A stretch of DNA of 64,000 bases from Chondrinema litorale. Its GTDB lineage: Bacteria > Bacteroidota > Bacteroidia > Cytophagales > Flammeovirgaceae. Shown in pieces: positions 26,846 to 35,957 of this stretch. The stretch spans positions 2,221,421 to 2,285,420 of the forward strand of contig NZ_CP111043.1 of the NCBI RefSeq assembly GCF_026250525.1, in the 5' to 3' direction. Position 1 is the first letter of the stretch. Each line of letters opens with the position of its first letter. The notes beneath the pieces are model-generated. The model worked only from the letters and a program-made list of their open reading frames with translations. It was not told the origin of the DNA and ran no database searches. Position numbers and translations under genes: made by a program.

Positions 26846-28957
26846 ATGAAGAATTTTTTTTTATATTCTTTAATAGTATTTACCGTGCTATTTTTAACCA
26901 GATGTGCAAGTGTTCAACCTCCTCCTGGTGGACCAAAAGATGAAAAAGAACCAGAATTAATATCTACTATTCCTGTGACTGGTAGTAAAAATTATAAAGG
27001 GAGAACAGTTCAATTTCTTTTTGATGAAGCAGTAGAACTAGATAATATATATAAACAGCTTTTAATTACTCCACAAACTGAAAACCTTAAATATGAATCT
27101 CGTGTAAAAAAGAACAGAGTTATTATAGACTTTGAAGAAGCTTTTGATGAAAATACTACATATACGATAAATCTTAGAGATGCTGTAGTAGATATTACCG
27201 AGAAAAATATAGCGAAAAATGTAAAGGTGGCCTTTAGTACTGGTAATTTTATTGATTCACTAAGTATTGAAGGTACCGTTGCTGATCTCTTTACTGGTAT
27301 ACCTCCTGAAAACGCTACTGTAATGTTACTTAGACCAGAAGATACACTTAGCGTTCAAGATCCTTATTATTTATCTAAGATAGAGAAAGATGGAAGTTAT
27401 ATAGTCGAAAATATTAAAGAAGGAGAGTATCAGATATTCGCTTTAGCAGAAGAAGACAATAATTATAAATACACAAAAGACGAAGAAGAAAAAATAGGTT
27501 TCATTACAGAAAATATACAATTAGATACTGTGATAACAAACCTAGATTTTAAAGTAGCTTCATACGATAATAAAGAACTCACTTTTACAAGGGCAGTAAG
27601 TCGAAACCAATATGTAGAATTAACTTTCTCAAAACCATTAAAAGATATTCAATTAACTTTTGAAGATTCTTTGATGCAAGACTCTATTATTTATGGTATT
27701 GAAAATGAATTAGTTAGACTTTATAATATAAATAACCTTACTAAAAAAGAAGAAGAGCCTAATGCTAAAAAAGAAAAAAACACAGTACAGGTAAAGAAGA
27801 AGAAAAAAAGGAAGAAAAAAGATAAAGATCAAACAGAAATTGTAGCTGAAGAAGAAATTGAAGTTCAAGATTCTATAATTGCTTATATCACTGCAACAGA
27901 TTTACTTGATAATCAGATAATTGATACAGCAAAGTTTATTTTTTCTAGTGAAAGATTTACCGATCCTAAAGATTTTACCTTAACTGTTAAACCACAAAAA
28001 GGTACAAAAAAAATCGTAGATGAGGTATTTAACATTGAGCTTACATTTAACAAACCAATTACTCAATTTAATCAAGAAGGTATTCATCTATTAAATAAAA
28101 GAGATACCACATTAACTAGAATAAATAAGCAGTACGATCTAGTAAAATCTGATACACTGCGTATCCCTGCTGAACTGAGTTATCTAAAATCTAATAACCT
28201 AAATGCAAGTGATTTTAAAGAGTGGGAAGATACACTAAAACTCGTAGTAGACAAGAAGTATGTGATTGATAATCAATCTCTTAGTGATGACTTTAACCTA
28301 TTACTTCCTCATCAGAACTCTAATTATGCTAGAAAAGCAAAAAAACTAGATAACAAGTCTAAAGATTACTATTTTTTCTCTATTCAAACTTATGATACTA
28401 CCAGTGTCTCTATAGATACTGCTTACCAGCAAACTGTTGCTGTAGATACTCTACCATTTATTGGAAACATTATAAGTAATAGTTTAAATACTTTTTACAC
28501 GATTCCAGATTACACTTTTACTGAGACCGAAAACCTATATATAGATTCAACAGCATTTATCTCTATAGAAGATGACTCTGTCGCAAATACAACTATAGCT
28601 TTTCAAGCAAAAATTATAGAGGATTATGGATCGCTAGGAGGGAGTATACAAATAGATACTATTCCATTTTTTGTTCAGGTACTCAGCGATAAATACGAAA
28701 TGGAACAAGAATTATATAATAAAAAATCTTTCCGCTTCGATTATGTAGAGCCTGGTACAAAATATATAAGAATACTTATCGATAATAATAAAGACGGTAC
28801 ATGGGATAAAGGCTCTTTTCTTGAAAGAATTCCACCTGAAGAGGTTTATTTTAGAAAAGCTGGAGGCCTCGATTTGCGTCCAAACTGGGAAATTCTTGAT
28901 ATTAGGCTCTCAAATAGTGAGTTATCAACATATCAACAGAATAAACCTGATAACTAA
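26846..28957 (+). CDS. Ig-like (Big_5-type) domain lipoprotein
   Basis: A 703-residue lipoprotein: signal peptide with lipobox LFLTRC (Cys 20) followed by SVQPPPGGPKDEKEP, a signature of a Bacteroidota family often annotated Ig-like domain-containing protein. An N-terminal Big_5-type domain occupies about residues 35-130 (VQFLFDEAVEL, FEEAFDENTTYTINL). A carboxypeptidase-regulatory-like segment follows (SIEGTVADLFTGIPPENATV), then a Lys/Glu-rich linker near 305-330, and a long beta-rich C-terminal half with SFRFDYVEPGTKYIRILIDNN. Probably a surface or periplasmic structural lipoprotein; function unknown. It starts 52 bases after mnmG and its 3' end overlaps the first box of the origin cluster. 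Confidence 0.82.
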   Translation: MKNFFLYSLIVFTVLFLTRCASVQPPPGGPKDEKEPELISTIPVTGSKNYKGRTVQFLFDEAVELDNIYKQLLITPQTENLKYESRVKKNRVIIDFEEAFDENTTYTINLRDAVVDITEKNIAKNVKVAFSTGNFIDSLSIEGTVADLFTGIPPENATVMLLRPEDTLSVQDPYYLSKIEKDGSYIVENIKEGEYQIFALAEEDNNYKYTKDEEEKIGFITENIQLDTVITNLDFKVASYDNKELTFTRAVSRNQYVELTFSKPLKDIQLTFEDSLMQDSIIYGIENELVRLYNINNLTKKEEEPNAKKEKNTVQVKKKKKRKKKDKDQTEIVAEEEIEVQDSIIAYITATDLLDNQIIDTAKFIFSSERFTDPKDFTLTVKPQKGTKKIVDEVFNIELTFNKPITQFNQEGIHLLNKRDTTLTRINKQYDLVKSDTLRIPAELSYLKSNNLNASDFKEWEDTLKLVVDKKYVIDNQSLSDDFNLLLPHQNSNYARKAKKLDNKSKDYYFFSIQTYDTTSVSIDTAYQQTVAVDTLPFIGNIISNSLNTFYTIPDYTFTETENLYIDSTAFISIEDDSVANTTIAFQAKIIEDYGSLGGSIQIDTIPFFVQVLSDKYEMEQELYNKKSFRFDYVEPGTKYIRILIDNNKDGTWDKGSFLERIPPEEVYFRKAGGLDLRPNWEILDIRLSNSELSTYQQNKPDN

Positions 28958-29333
28958 TCAACAATTCACGATTTTTGTTAACAAACTGTTGATAAGGTGT
29001 TAGTTTTTATCAACAGTTTCAACAAAAACTTACATTTTACTAACCATGTAATTAAAATGTGGATAATTCAATATTTTTCAACAACTTATTCAACGGTTAT
29101 CAACAAATTATAAAACAAAAAAAGTTATTCACATTTGTTATTAACTGTGTTGATAACTATCGTAAAATACTACAAATCAGATATTTAAATAGTGAATAAA
29201 CTGTTGATAAGTTAATAAAACTGTTGAAAACTATTAGAAAAAGAGAGTTATTCACATATTCACAGCATAATAGTAATAACAAGTAAGAAATTTTTTAAAT
29301 ATTTTATTTTTTTATTATTAATGATGTTGATAA
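28922..29333. other. Putative chromosomal replication origin (oriC): DnaA-box cluster
   Basis: Ten nonamers of DnaA-box type fall within about 412 bp. Three match TTATNCACA exactly: 29058-29066 (minus, TTATCCACA), 29125-29133 and 29248-29256 (plus, TTATTCACA). Seven are TTATCAACA: 28922, 29007 and 29097 (plus), and 28987, 29148, 29202 and 29325 (minus). An eighth TTATCAACA lies at 29471 inside the next gene. Near the right end, 29281-29320 is almost pure A/T, a candidate unwinding element. There is no gene in 28958-29433. The parS site and mnmG lie within 5 kb. Plus-strand genes lie on both sides, so a clean gene-direction switch is not seen. Confidence 0.75.
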
Positions 29334-29433
29334 TTGATAAAAGATTAAATAAGGAATTTTTATAAAGGTATATTAGGTTCATCTAAGAAAGGACCTTCTA
29401 TTTTTTGAGCATATTCATTCAAATAATCATCTA

Positions 29434-31248
29434 ATGAAATTCATTTATATCCTCTCAACATTTTTATTTCTGTTGATAAGTAATGCATCAATTACTTATG
29501 CTCAGGAAAATACATTAGCACTTGCTAACGAGTACTACTCTAATAATGAATTAGAAAAAGCCATTGAGCTTTACGAAAAATTGTTGAAGAAAGATGACAA
29601 TATTGCTGCGGTGCATAAAAATTATCTTGATGCACTTTTTAAACTTCAAGATTTTAAGGAAGCAGATAAATATTTAAAGAGGATATTAAAATATGAACCA
29701 TTAAATGCTCAGTATAATGTTGACTATGGTAGATACTTGACGCTTTCTGGAAGTAAAGAAAAAGCGGAAGATTATTATGATGAATATTTAGAGAAAATAA
29801 AAAGAGAAAATAATCAACTGAGGTATGCAGCTATTTACTTTATAAATGAAAAACAATTTGAATATGCTGAAAAAGCTTTTATGCTTGGTAGAAAAAATGA
29901 CAAATACGACTTCTATCAAGAGTTAGCAGATTTGTACTCAAATTGGGGTAAGAAAGAATTAATGCTTCAGGAGTACATGTCTCTGTTAATGTTCGATGAT
30001 TCTCAGCTTGAGTATGTTGAAACCATGCTGCAAGATAGAATTACAGACGAAGAAGAATTTGATAATTTGGAAACTGAGTTAATTCAGGCTGTTCAAAAGA
30101 ATCCTGATAAAACAGTATATAATGAATTGCTCATTTGGTACTTTTTGCAGAAGAATGATTTTTATAAAGCTTTTATTCAAGCAAGAGCTGTTGATAAACG
30201 TCAAAAGTTAGATGGTTTTAAAATAATGGAAATTGGCAGGCTTGCATTAAATAATGCTTCTTATAAAGATGCTATAAGAATTTTTGAATACTTGGTTGAA
30301 AAGTATAATGACAAACCAGTTTATTCAATTTCAAGAAGAATGCTGATTAATGCCAAAGAGCAATTAGTAAAAAATACTTATCCGGTAGATCAGGAAAAAA
30401 TAAAATCTTTAGCGCTAGATTATGATAAAATTATTCAGGAATTAGGCATAAACAGAAATACAGCAGATGCAGTAAGAAGCATGGCTCTGTTGCAGGCATT
30501 CTATCTTAATAATAAAGATACTGCAGTTACAATTCTTGAAAATCTCATTCAACTTAGAGGCATGAAACCCTCTTTAATATCAGAAGCAAAACTAGATTTA
30601 GGCGATATTTATTTATTAAAAGGAGAACCTTGGGAAGCTTCATTATTATATTCTCAAGTAGAAAAGGCAGAGAAAGATCAAAACCTTGGACACATTGCTA
30701 AATTAAAAAATGCAAAATTGTCTTATTATAAAGGTGAGTTTGAATTAGCAAGAGCACACTTAGATGTTTTAAAATTGGCTACATCTAGAGAAATAGCTAA
30801 TGATGCAATGGACCTATCTCTATTAATTCAAGATAATTTAGACTTAGATACTTCTGCAACTGTAATGAGTGAATATGCCGAAATTGACCTTTTGGTTTTT
30901 CAAAGCCATTTTGAAGAAGCATTAGATAGATATAAGCAACTACTTAAAGCACATAAAGATCATAGCTTAGCAGACGAGATAATGTGGGAGAGCGCAAATA
31001 TTTTAATGAAGTTGGGTAGGTTTGAAGAAGCTGTTGTATATCTCGAAGATATTTTGAAAGATCATGCTTTTGATATATTGGGAGACGATGCCAACTTTAC
31101 TTTAGGTAAAATCGAAGAAGATTACATGCACAATAGTGAAAAAGCTCAGGAAATATATACCAAACAATTAAAAGATTATCCAGGAAGTATATTTAATGTA
31201 GAAGCAAGAAAAAGACTCAGAAAACTTAGAGGAGACAATTTGAACTAA
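29434..31248 (+). CDS. Secreted tetratricopeptide repeat protein
   Basis: A 604-residue exported protein with a Sec signal peptide ending ASITYAQ (about residue 24). Most of the chain is tandem TPR-type helical pairs; clear ones are NELEKAIELYEKLLKKDD, DFKEADKYLKRIL, SYKDAIRIFEYLVEKY, HFEEALDRYKQLLKAH and RFEEAVVYLEDILKDH. Such proteins act as periplasmic or outer-membrane scaffolds; the partner is not predictable. The gene begins just right of the DnaA-box cluster and one further TTATCAACA lies in its codons (29471-29479). It ends in a strong bidirectional terminator. Confidence 0.85.
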   Translation: MKFIYILSTFLFLLISNASITYAQENTLALANEYYSNNELEKAIELYEKLLKKDDNIAAVHKNYLDALFKLQDFKEADKYLKRILKYEPLNAQYNVDYGRYLTLSGSKEKAEDYYDEYLEKIKRENNQLRYAAIYFINEKQFEYAEKAFMLGRKNDKYDFYQELADLYSNWGKKELMLQEYMSLLMFDDSQLEYVETMLQDRITDEEEFDNLETELIQAVQKNPDKTVYNELLIWYFLQKNDFYKAFIQARAVDKRQKLDGFKIMEIGRLALNNASYKDAIRIFEYLVEKYNDKPVYSISRRMLINAKEQLVKNTYPVDQEKIKSLALDYDKIIQELGINRNTADAVRSMALLQAFYLNNKDTAVTILENLIQLRGMKPSLISEAKLDLGDIYLLKGEPWEASLLYSQVEKAEKDQNLGHIAKLKNAKLSYYKGEFELARAHLDVLKLATSREIANDAMDLSLLIQDNLDLDTSATVMSEYAEIDLLVFQSHFEEALDRYKQLLKAHKDHSLADEIMWESANILMKLGRFEEAVVYLEDILKDHAFDILGDDANFTLGKIEEDYMHNSEKAQEIYTKQLKDYPGSIFNVEARKRLRKLRGDNLN

Positions 31249-31250
31249 TA

Positions 31251-31282
31251 AAAAAAACCTCACTGTACAGTGAGGTTTTTTT
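31251..31282. terminator. Bidirectional intrinsic terminator
   Basis: A perfect CCTCACTGT / ACAGTGAGG stem (31258-31275) is flanked by seven As on the left and seven Ts on the right, so it works for the TPR gene on the plus strand and the rhodanese gene on the minus strand. Confidence 0.92.
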
Positions 31283-31334
31283 CATATGTTGAGTTTATGC
31301 TAAGTAAGTATTCATTTTTTGGAAAGGAAAAATA

Positions 31335-31682
31335 TTAAACTGTTCTACCGGTATAGGCATTAATACCTCCTTTTAAATTATAAACTTTTTCGAAACCGAG
31401 TTTTACCATTCTTTTACAAGCTCTGGCAGAGCGTCCACCTTTTTGGCAATAAACAAAATAAGTTTTGTCTTTGTCAAATTTAGCTAATTTATTATTGAAG
31501 TTAGGGTTCATGATGTCAATATTCATCGAATGAGGAATTTTTTCATCATCAAATTCATTTCTACTCCTTACATCAATAATCATCGATTTAGGCGTTTCTC
31601 TTATGGCATTTTTAAATTCATCTGCCTCTAATGATGTGTAGAGGCTATTACCACCGAATATATTTTTTAAGAAATCAAACAT
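31335..31682 (-). CDS. Single-domain rhodanese-like protein
   Basis: A 115-residue rhodanese-fold protein, cytoplasmic by sequence apart from a slightly hydrophobic N-terminus. It has the CH2A-like MIIDVRSRNEFDDEKIPHSMNI motif and the active-site loop YCQKGGRSARAC with C79 as the persulfide-carrying nucleophile. Such proteins pass sulfane sulfur or detoxify thiol compounds. The gene is monocistronic, with its own -7 element upstream and a bidirectional terminator downstream. Confidence 0.92.
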   Translation of the reverse strand: MFDFLKNIFGGNSLYTSLEADEFKNAIRETPKSMIIDVRSRNEFDDEKIPHSMNIDIMNPNFNNKLAKFDKDKTYFVYCQKGGRSARACKRMVKLGFEKVYNLKGGINAYTGRTV

Positions 31683-31701
31683 ATCTTTTTAATCTTTTGC
31701 A

Positions 31702-31709
31702 CAAAAATA
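31702..31709 (-). promoter_or_regulatory. Putative -7 element of the rhodanese gene
   Basis: On the minus strand TATTTTTG matches TAnnTTTG exactly, 20 bases before the rhodanese ATG. No good -33 partner is seen. Confidence 0.4.
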
Positions 31710-31740
31710 ATCAGTAGAATTTATAATCAGTATAACATTC

Positions 31741-31771
31741 TTGAATACAAACATATTTCGGTATATTTTTG
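31741..31771 (+). promoter_or_regulatory. Putative promoter of the gene at 31797
   Basis: TATTTTTG at 31764-31771 matches the Bacteroidota -7 consensus, with a TTG at 31741-31743 and a 20-base spacer, close to the 19-21 expected. It lies about 26 bases before the start codon. Confidence 0.5.
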
Positions 31772-31796
31772 AGGCAAGCCAAGCAATGATATACAA

Positions 31797-32654
31797 ATGA
31801 ATAAGAGACTAAGCATTTTCGTAAAGGGACTAGTGTATTATATAATTTTTATACTAGTGGGTTTTGGAATCACCGGTAGAGTTGAAAGACAACACAATGT
31901 CATTTCTGCTGATACGACAGTTACTGTAAACAATGAAAAATACGCAGCTGTAGACCTTGTAAAAAAATATCAACCTATTTTATTTTCCGAGAAAAAAGAC
32001 CCAGCTCCGGTTGATATGAAATATGAAATTACCGAACAAGAAAATGCCTTTGTAATTACATATCATACAGAATGGGAAGATGAAGATCATCCGAACTTTA
32101 TACAAGATATTGCATGGAGAGTTTTTCGCTTTTCTTATTTCGGGTTTAACCTCAACGATAGCGAGTACATTCAAGTAGATATTGATAAAAAAACTGGAAA
32201 TCTTGCTAAAGCAAAATTTGATAGCCCGGATGTGAGTAAATCGAGTTTGTGGGCTCATGATAAGCGAATTACCACCGAGCTAGATAGTAAAGGCCAAGGT
32301 TTATATGATGTATATAAAATTAAGAATGATGAAAAAACCTTAACAAGTGAATATACAATTAAAGGAAATGTATTAACACTTGAAATAAAAAACTGGAATC
32401 ATTTGTATGAAGTTGCCGAAAATACAGATGAAGCTAATAAGGTCGATTTTAAATTAACTTATTTAGATGGAGATGTATACAAAAAATATAAATATGCTAG
32501 GAGACATTTTGGTGATATACATACTGCAGAAACTGTTGCAAATGCACCAATCATATTTTTTGTGAGTCTTATTTTCGTTACATACTTTGTAATACTTATT
32601 CGTGATTATACTTTCTCAGAAAAAAAAAATAAAAAGCAATCTGAGAATGCATAA
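31797..32654 (+). CDS. Hypothetical membrane-anchored protein with a periplasmic beta domain
   Basis: A 285-residue protein not recognised. It has a membrane helix at about residues 11-25 (GLVYYIIFILVGFGI), an extracytoplasmic region of about 220 residues rich in charged beta strands (for example YVAVD-type and EYIQVDIDKKTGNLAKAKF) and a second helix at about 250-268 (APIIFFVSLIFVTYFVILI) followed by a short lysine-rich cytoplasmic tail. This topology (both ends inside) suggests a sensor or assembly factor, but nothing more can be said. It is a single gene with its own promoter and terminator. Confidence 0.65.
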   Translation: MNKRLSIFVKGLVYYIIFILVGFGITGRVERQHNVISADTTVTVNNEKYAAVDLVKKYQPILFSEKKDPAPVDMKYEITEQENAFVITYHTEWEDEDHPNFIQDIAWRVFRFSYFGFNLNDSEYIQVDIDKKTGNLAKAKFDSPDVSKSSLWAHDKRITTELDSKGQGLYDVYKIKNDEKTLTSEYTIKGNVLTLEIKNWNHLYEVAENTDEANKVDFKLTYLDGDVYKKYKYARRHFGDIHTAETVANAPIIFFVSLIFVTYFVILIRDYTFSEKKNKKQSENA

Positions 32655-32677
32655 AATATAAATGCCCAATAGATGAA

Positions 32678-32722
32678 AAAGCGGCACTTTTCTAATTTAG
32701 AAAAGTGTCGCTTTTTTTTATA
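32678..32722 (+). terminator. Intrinsic terminator
   Basis: AGCGGCACTTTTCTAA pairs with TTTAGAAAAGTGTCGCT (one G-T mismatch) around 32681-32713, followed by eight Ts. Confidence 0.9.
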
Positions 32723-32838
32723 AACATACTTCAGTAGATTACTTTCTCAGTTTTTAGGATAATTTTTAATATTAAAAAGGAAACATTTCTTCATATATAA
32801 GTTCTCTGATCTTAAAGTCAATTATTAAACTACAGAAG

Positions 32839-35775
32839 ATGAAATTAAAAACTACCAGTAATTTTTTACTGCTAATAACTTGTAGCAGTTTGCTATTTTT
32901 TAATCAAGTTTTTGCCCAACCAGCTTTTACATCGTCCAAAAAAAGAATGGACGGTATGCAACAAAGAAAAAAGCTACTAGAAAACTCGCTTATAAAAAAT
33001 GTAAATTTTAAGAGCATTGGTCCAACAGTAATGAGTGGAAGGGTGGTCGATCTTGATGTAAACCCTGAAGACCCGAGTCATTTTTACATTGGTTTTGCTT
33101 CTGGTGGTTTGTGGAAAACTACTAGCAATGGCATGGATATGCAACCACTTTTTCAGCATCAAGAAAGTATAACTGTTGGCGATATTGCTGTAAACTGGAA
33201 AAATGGAGAAACAATATGGCTTGGCTCCGGTGAAAATAATTCGAGCAGGTCTTCTTATGCAGGTACTGGTATTTATAAAAGTACAGATAAAGGCGAAACT
33301 TGGGAGCATCTCGGTTTAGAAGGAACACATCATATTGGTAGGGTAATACTTCATCCTTCAAATCCAGATGTTGTTTGGGTAGCCGCTTTGGGTAATTTGT
33401 ATTCATCAAACAAAGACAGAGGAATTTACAAAACCGAAGATGGTGGCAAAAGCTGGAAAAAGATATTATTTATTAATGATAATACTGGTTTTATAGATTT
33501 GGTAATCGACCCATCTAATCCAGAAGTACTTTATGCAGCTTCATGGGAGAAAGAAAGAAAAGCTTGGGATTTTGTAGGCTCAGGAGATGGCTCGGATATA
33601 TATAAAACAACCGATGGTGGTAAAAACTGGAAAAAGATAAACACAGGTAAAAATGGATTTCCAGATGATAAAGGTGTAGGTAGAATTGGTTTAGATATTT
33701 CAGTATCAAATTCTCAAATTATATATGCTGTTCTTGATAATCAAAACAGAAGATCGAAGTCAGAAGATGTAAGTGAAAAAGCAATAGTAACAACAGAGTT
33801 ACTTTCGTCTATCGATAATGAAGCTTTTATTAATCTGAGTGATAAAGAAATAAATGATTATTTAGATAAAAATAATTTTCCCCGACAATATAATGCTACC
33901 GAAATAAAAGAAGCAGTAAAGCAAGGAGAGTTAAAACCAGTTGCTTTAGTAGATTATCTCGGAGACGCCAATACATCATTATTCGAAACACCCGTAATTG
34001 GTACTGAAATTTACAGGTCTGATGATGGTGGAAATAACTGGAAAAAAATGAATGATGATTATATCGATGGAGTCTATTATTCTTATGGTTATTACTTCGG
34101 TCAAATTAGAGTTTCACCAACTAATCCAGATAAAATTTACACTTTCGGGGTCCCAGTTATAAAATCGGAAGATGCAGGAAAAACTTGGAAAAATATTAAT
34201 GGTGGAAATGTACATGCAGATCATCATGCACTTTGGCTTAACCCAAACAAAGATGGACATTTAGTTTTAGGAAATGATGGAGGTGTAAATATTTCTTACG
34301 ACGATGGTAATTCTTGGATAAAGTGTAATAATGTTCCGCTAGGTCAATTTTATGCAGTCAACTACGATTTGGCAAAACCATATAATGTATATGGAGGATT
34401 GCAAGATAATGGAGTTTGGTATGGTTCGCACAATGCCAACATTAGCACCAGTTGGGAAATGGAAGGAGCCAATCCTTTTAAAGAATTAATGGGTGGTGAT
34501 GGAATGCAGGTAGAAATTGATACAAGAAATAATAATATTGTTTATGCCGGCTTTCAGTTTGGCTATTATTTCAGAATTAATAAAGCAACTGGCGAAAGAA
34601 AAATGATTCAGCCAAAACACGAATTAGGCGAAAAACCACTCAGGTTTAATTGGCAAAGTCCCATTCATTTGTCAAAGCACAATCAAGATATACTTTATTT
34701 TGGCTCAAATAAATTTCATCGCTCTTTAAATCAAGGTGATGATTTTGAAACACTTTCTGGTGATTTAACTAATGGTGGAAAAAATGGAAATGTACCTTAT
34801 GGAACACTCACTGATATTAATGAATCTCCTTTAAAATTTGGGTTACTTTATGTTGGTACAGATGACGGATTGGTTCATGTATCTAAAGATGGAGGATATA
34901 ATTGGACAAAAATAACAGCCGATTTACCTGAAAATATGTGGGTGAGTAGAGTAACTGCATCTGCATTTTCAGAATCTAGAGTTTATTTGAGTTTAAACGG
35001 GTACCGTTGGGATAATTTTGATGCAATGGTTTATGTATCAGAAGATTATGGGAAAACATGGACTGCTATTGGAAAAGACTTACCAGCAGAATCTGTAAAT
35101 GTGATAAAAGAAGATCCTAAAAATGAGAATATACTTTATGTAGGTACAGACCACGGCTTGTATATTTCTTTAGATCGAGGTAAAAGTTTTATGATGGCAG
35201 GAGAGTCTTTGCCTAATGTACCAGTGCACGATTTGGTAATTCACCCAAAAGAAAATGAGCTTATAGTTGGTACTCACGGTAGGTCAATTTATATTGCTGA
35301 TGTTTCATTAATTCAAAAACTAACAGAAGATATACTAAGTAAAAGCTTGTATTCTTTTGAGCTCGATGAAGTTAGATATAGCGATCGTTGGGGAAATAGC
35401 ATAGGAGCAAGTTGGTATGGATTTAATGAACCTACTTTACAAATTCCATTTTATGTAAATACAAGTGGTACTGTAAGTATAAATGTTATTTCTGAAAAAG
35501 GCACAGTTCTAAAAACAGAAGAAATGGAAGTGCAAAAAGGATTGAATTATTTTCATTACGATATGAGTATAAGTGAAAGCGCTGTTGCTCAATTTTCTAA
35601 AGAGTTAACAGAAATAGATGGTAATTTGGATAAAAATGAAAACGGAAAAGTTTACCTTAAACAAGGAACTTATACTATAGAACTCAAATTAAGTGGTAGC
35701 ACTGTAAAAGAAATGTTTACAGTAAAGCCAGTAAATAAAAGACCCGAAAGAAAACCTTTAGAAAAAACACCATAA
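32839..35775 (+). CDS. Secreted sortilin/VPS10-like BNR beta-propeller protein
   Basis: A 978-residue exported protein with a signal peptide ending QVFAQ (about residue 27). It carries many Asp-box/BNR repeats with the S-x-D-x-G-x-x-W pattern: STDKGETW, TEDGGKSW, TTDGGKNW, SDDGGNNW, SEDAGKTW, YDDGNSW, SKDGGYNW, SEDYGKTW and SLDRGKSF. This is the ten-bladed propeller of VPS10/sortilin and of bacterial exo-sialidase-like glycosyl hydrolase relatives. Catalytic residues of a sialidase are not evident, so binding rather than hydrolysis is possible. The C-terminus (about residues 870-978) is a beta-rich domain; no clear type IX secretion C-terminal signal is seen. Confidence 0.88.
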   Translation: MKLKTTSNFLLLITCSSLLFFNQVFAQPAFTSSKKRMDGMQQRKKLLENSLIKNVNFKSIGPTVMSGRVVDLDVNPEDPSHFYIGFASGGLWKTTSNGMDMQPLFQHQESITVGDIAVNWKNGETIWLGSGENNSSRSSYAGTGIYKSTDKGETWEHLGLEGTHHIGRVILHPSNPDVVWVAALGNLYSSNKDRGIYKTEDGGKSWKKILFINDNTGFIDLVIDPSNPEVLYAASWEKERKAWDFVGSGDGSDIYKTTDGGKNWKKINTGKNGFPDDKGVGRIGLDISVSNSQIIYAVLDNQNRRSKSEDVSEKAIVTTELLSSIDNEAFINLSDKEINDYLDKNNFPRQYNATEIKEAVKQGELKPVALVDYLGDANTSLFETPVIGTEIYRSDDGGNNWKKMNDDYIDGVYYSYGYYFGQIRVSPTNPDKIYTFGVPVIKSEDAGKTWKNINGGNVHADHHALWLNPNKDGHLVLGNDGGVNISYDDGNSWIKCNNVPLGQFYAVNYDLAKPYNVYGGLQDNGVWYGSHNANISTSWEMEGANPFKELMGGDGMQVEIDTRNNNIVYAGFQFGYYFRINKATGERKMIQPKHELGEKPLRFNWQSPIHLSKHNQDILYFGSNKFHRSLNQGDDFETLSGDLTNGGKNGNVPYGTLTDINESPLKFGLLYVGTDDGLVHVSKDGGYNWTKITADLPENMWVSRVTASAFSESRVYLSLNGYRWDNFDAMVYVSEDYGKTWTAIGKDLPAESVNVIKEDPKNENILYVGTDHGLYISLDRGKSFMMAGESLPNVPVHDLVIHPKENELIVGTHGRSIYIADVSLIQKLTEDILSKSLYSFELDEVRYSDRWGNSIGASWYGFNEPTLQIPFYVNTSGTVSINVISEKGTVLKTEEMEVQKGLNYFHYDMSISESAVAQFSKELTEIDGNLDKNENGKVYLKQGTYTIELKLSGSTVKEMFTVKPVNKRPERKPLEKTP

Positions 35776-35783
35776 TAATATAA

Positions 35784-35818
35784 AAACCCGGTATTGCATC
35801 GGGTTTCCTTTTTTTAAT
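35784..35818 (+). terminator. Intrinsic terminator after the BNR propeller gene
   Basis: AAACCCG (35784-35790) pairs with CGGGTTT (35800-35806), followed by CC and a run of seven Ts. Confidence 0.88.
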
Positions 35819-35957
35819 AGGTAATTTTAGTAGACGGAAAAAATTAATCCTTCAAAGAAATTATATAAAAGGCTAATTAATTTTAAACATATTCCGTTGT
35901 ATTTTTTTGATATAATATATTACAGTTTTTATTAACTAAAACGTCTGGCATTCAACT

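Noticed and set aside
28986..29016. Inverted pair TGTTGATAA...TTATCAACA read as a terminator of the Ig-like gene
   Set aside because: There is no T run after it, and both arms are also DnaA-like boxes in a larger cluster, which explains them better.
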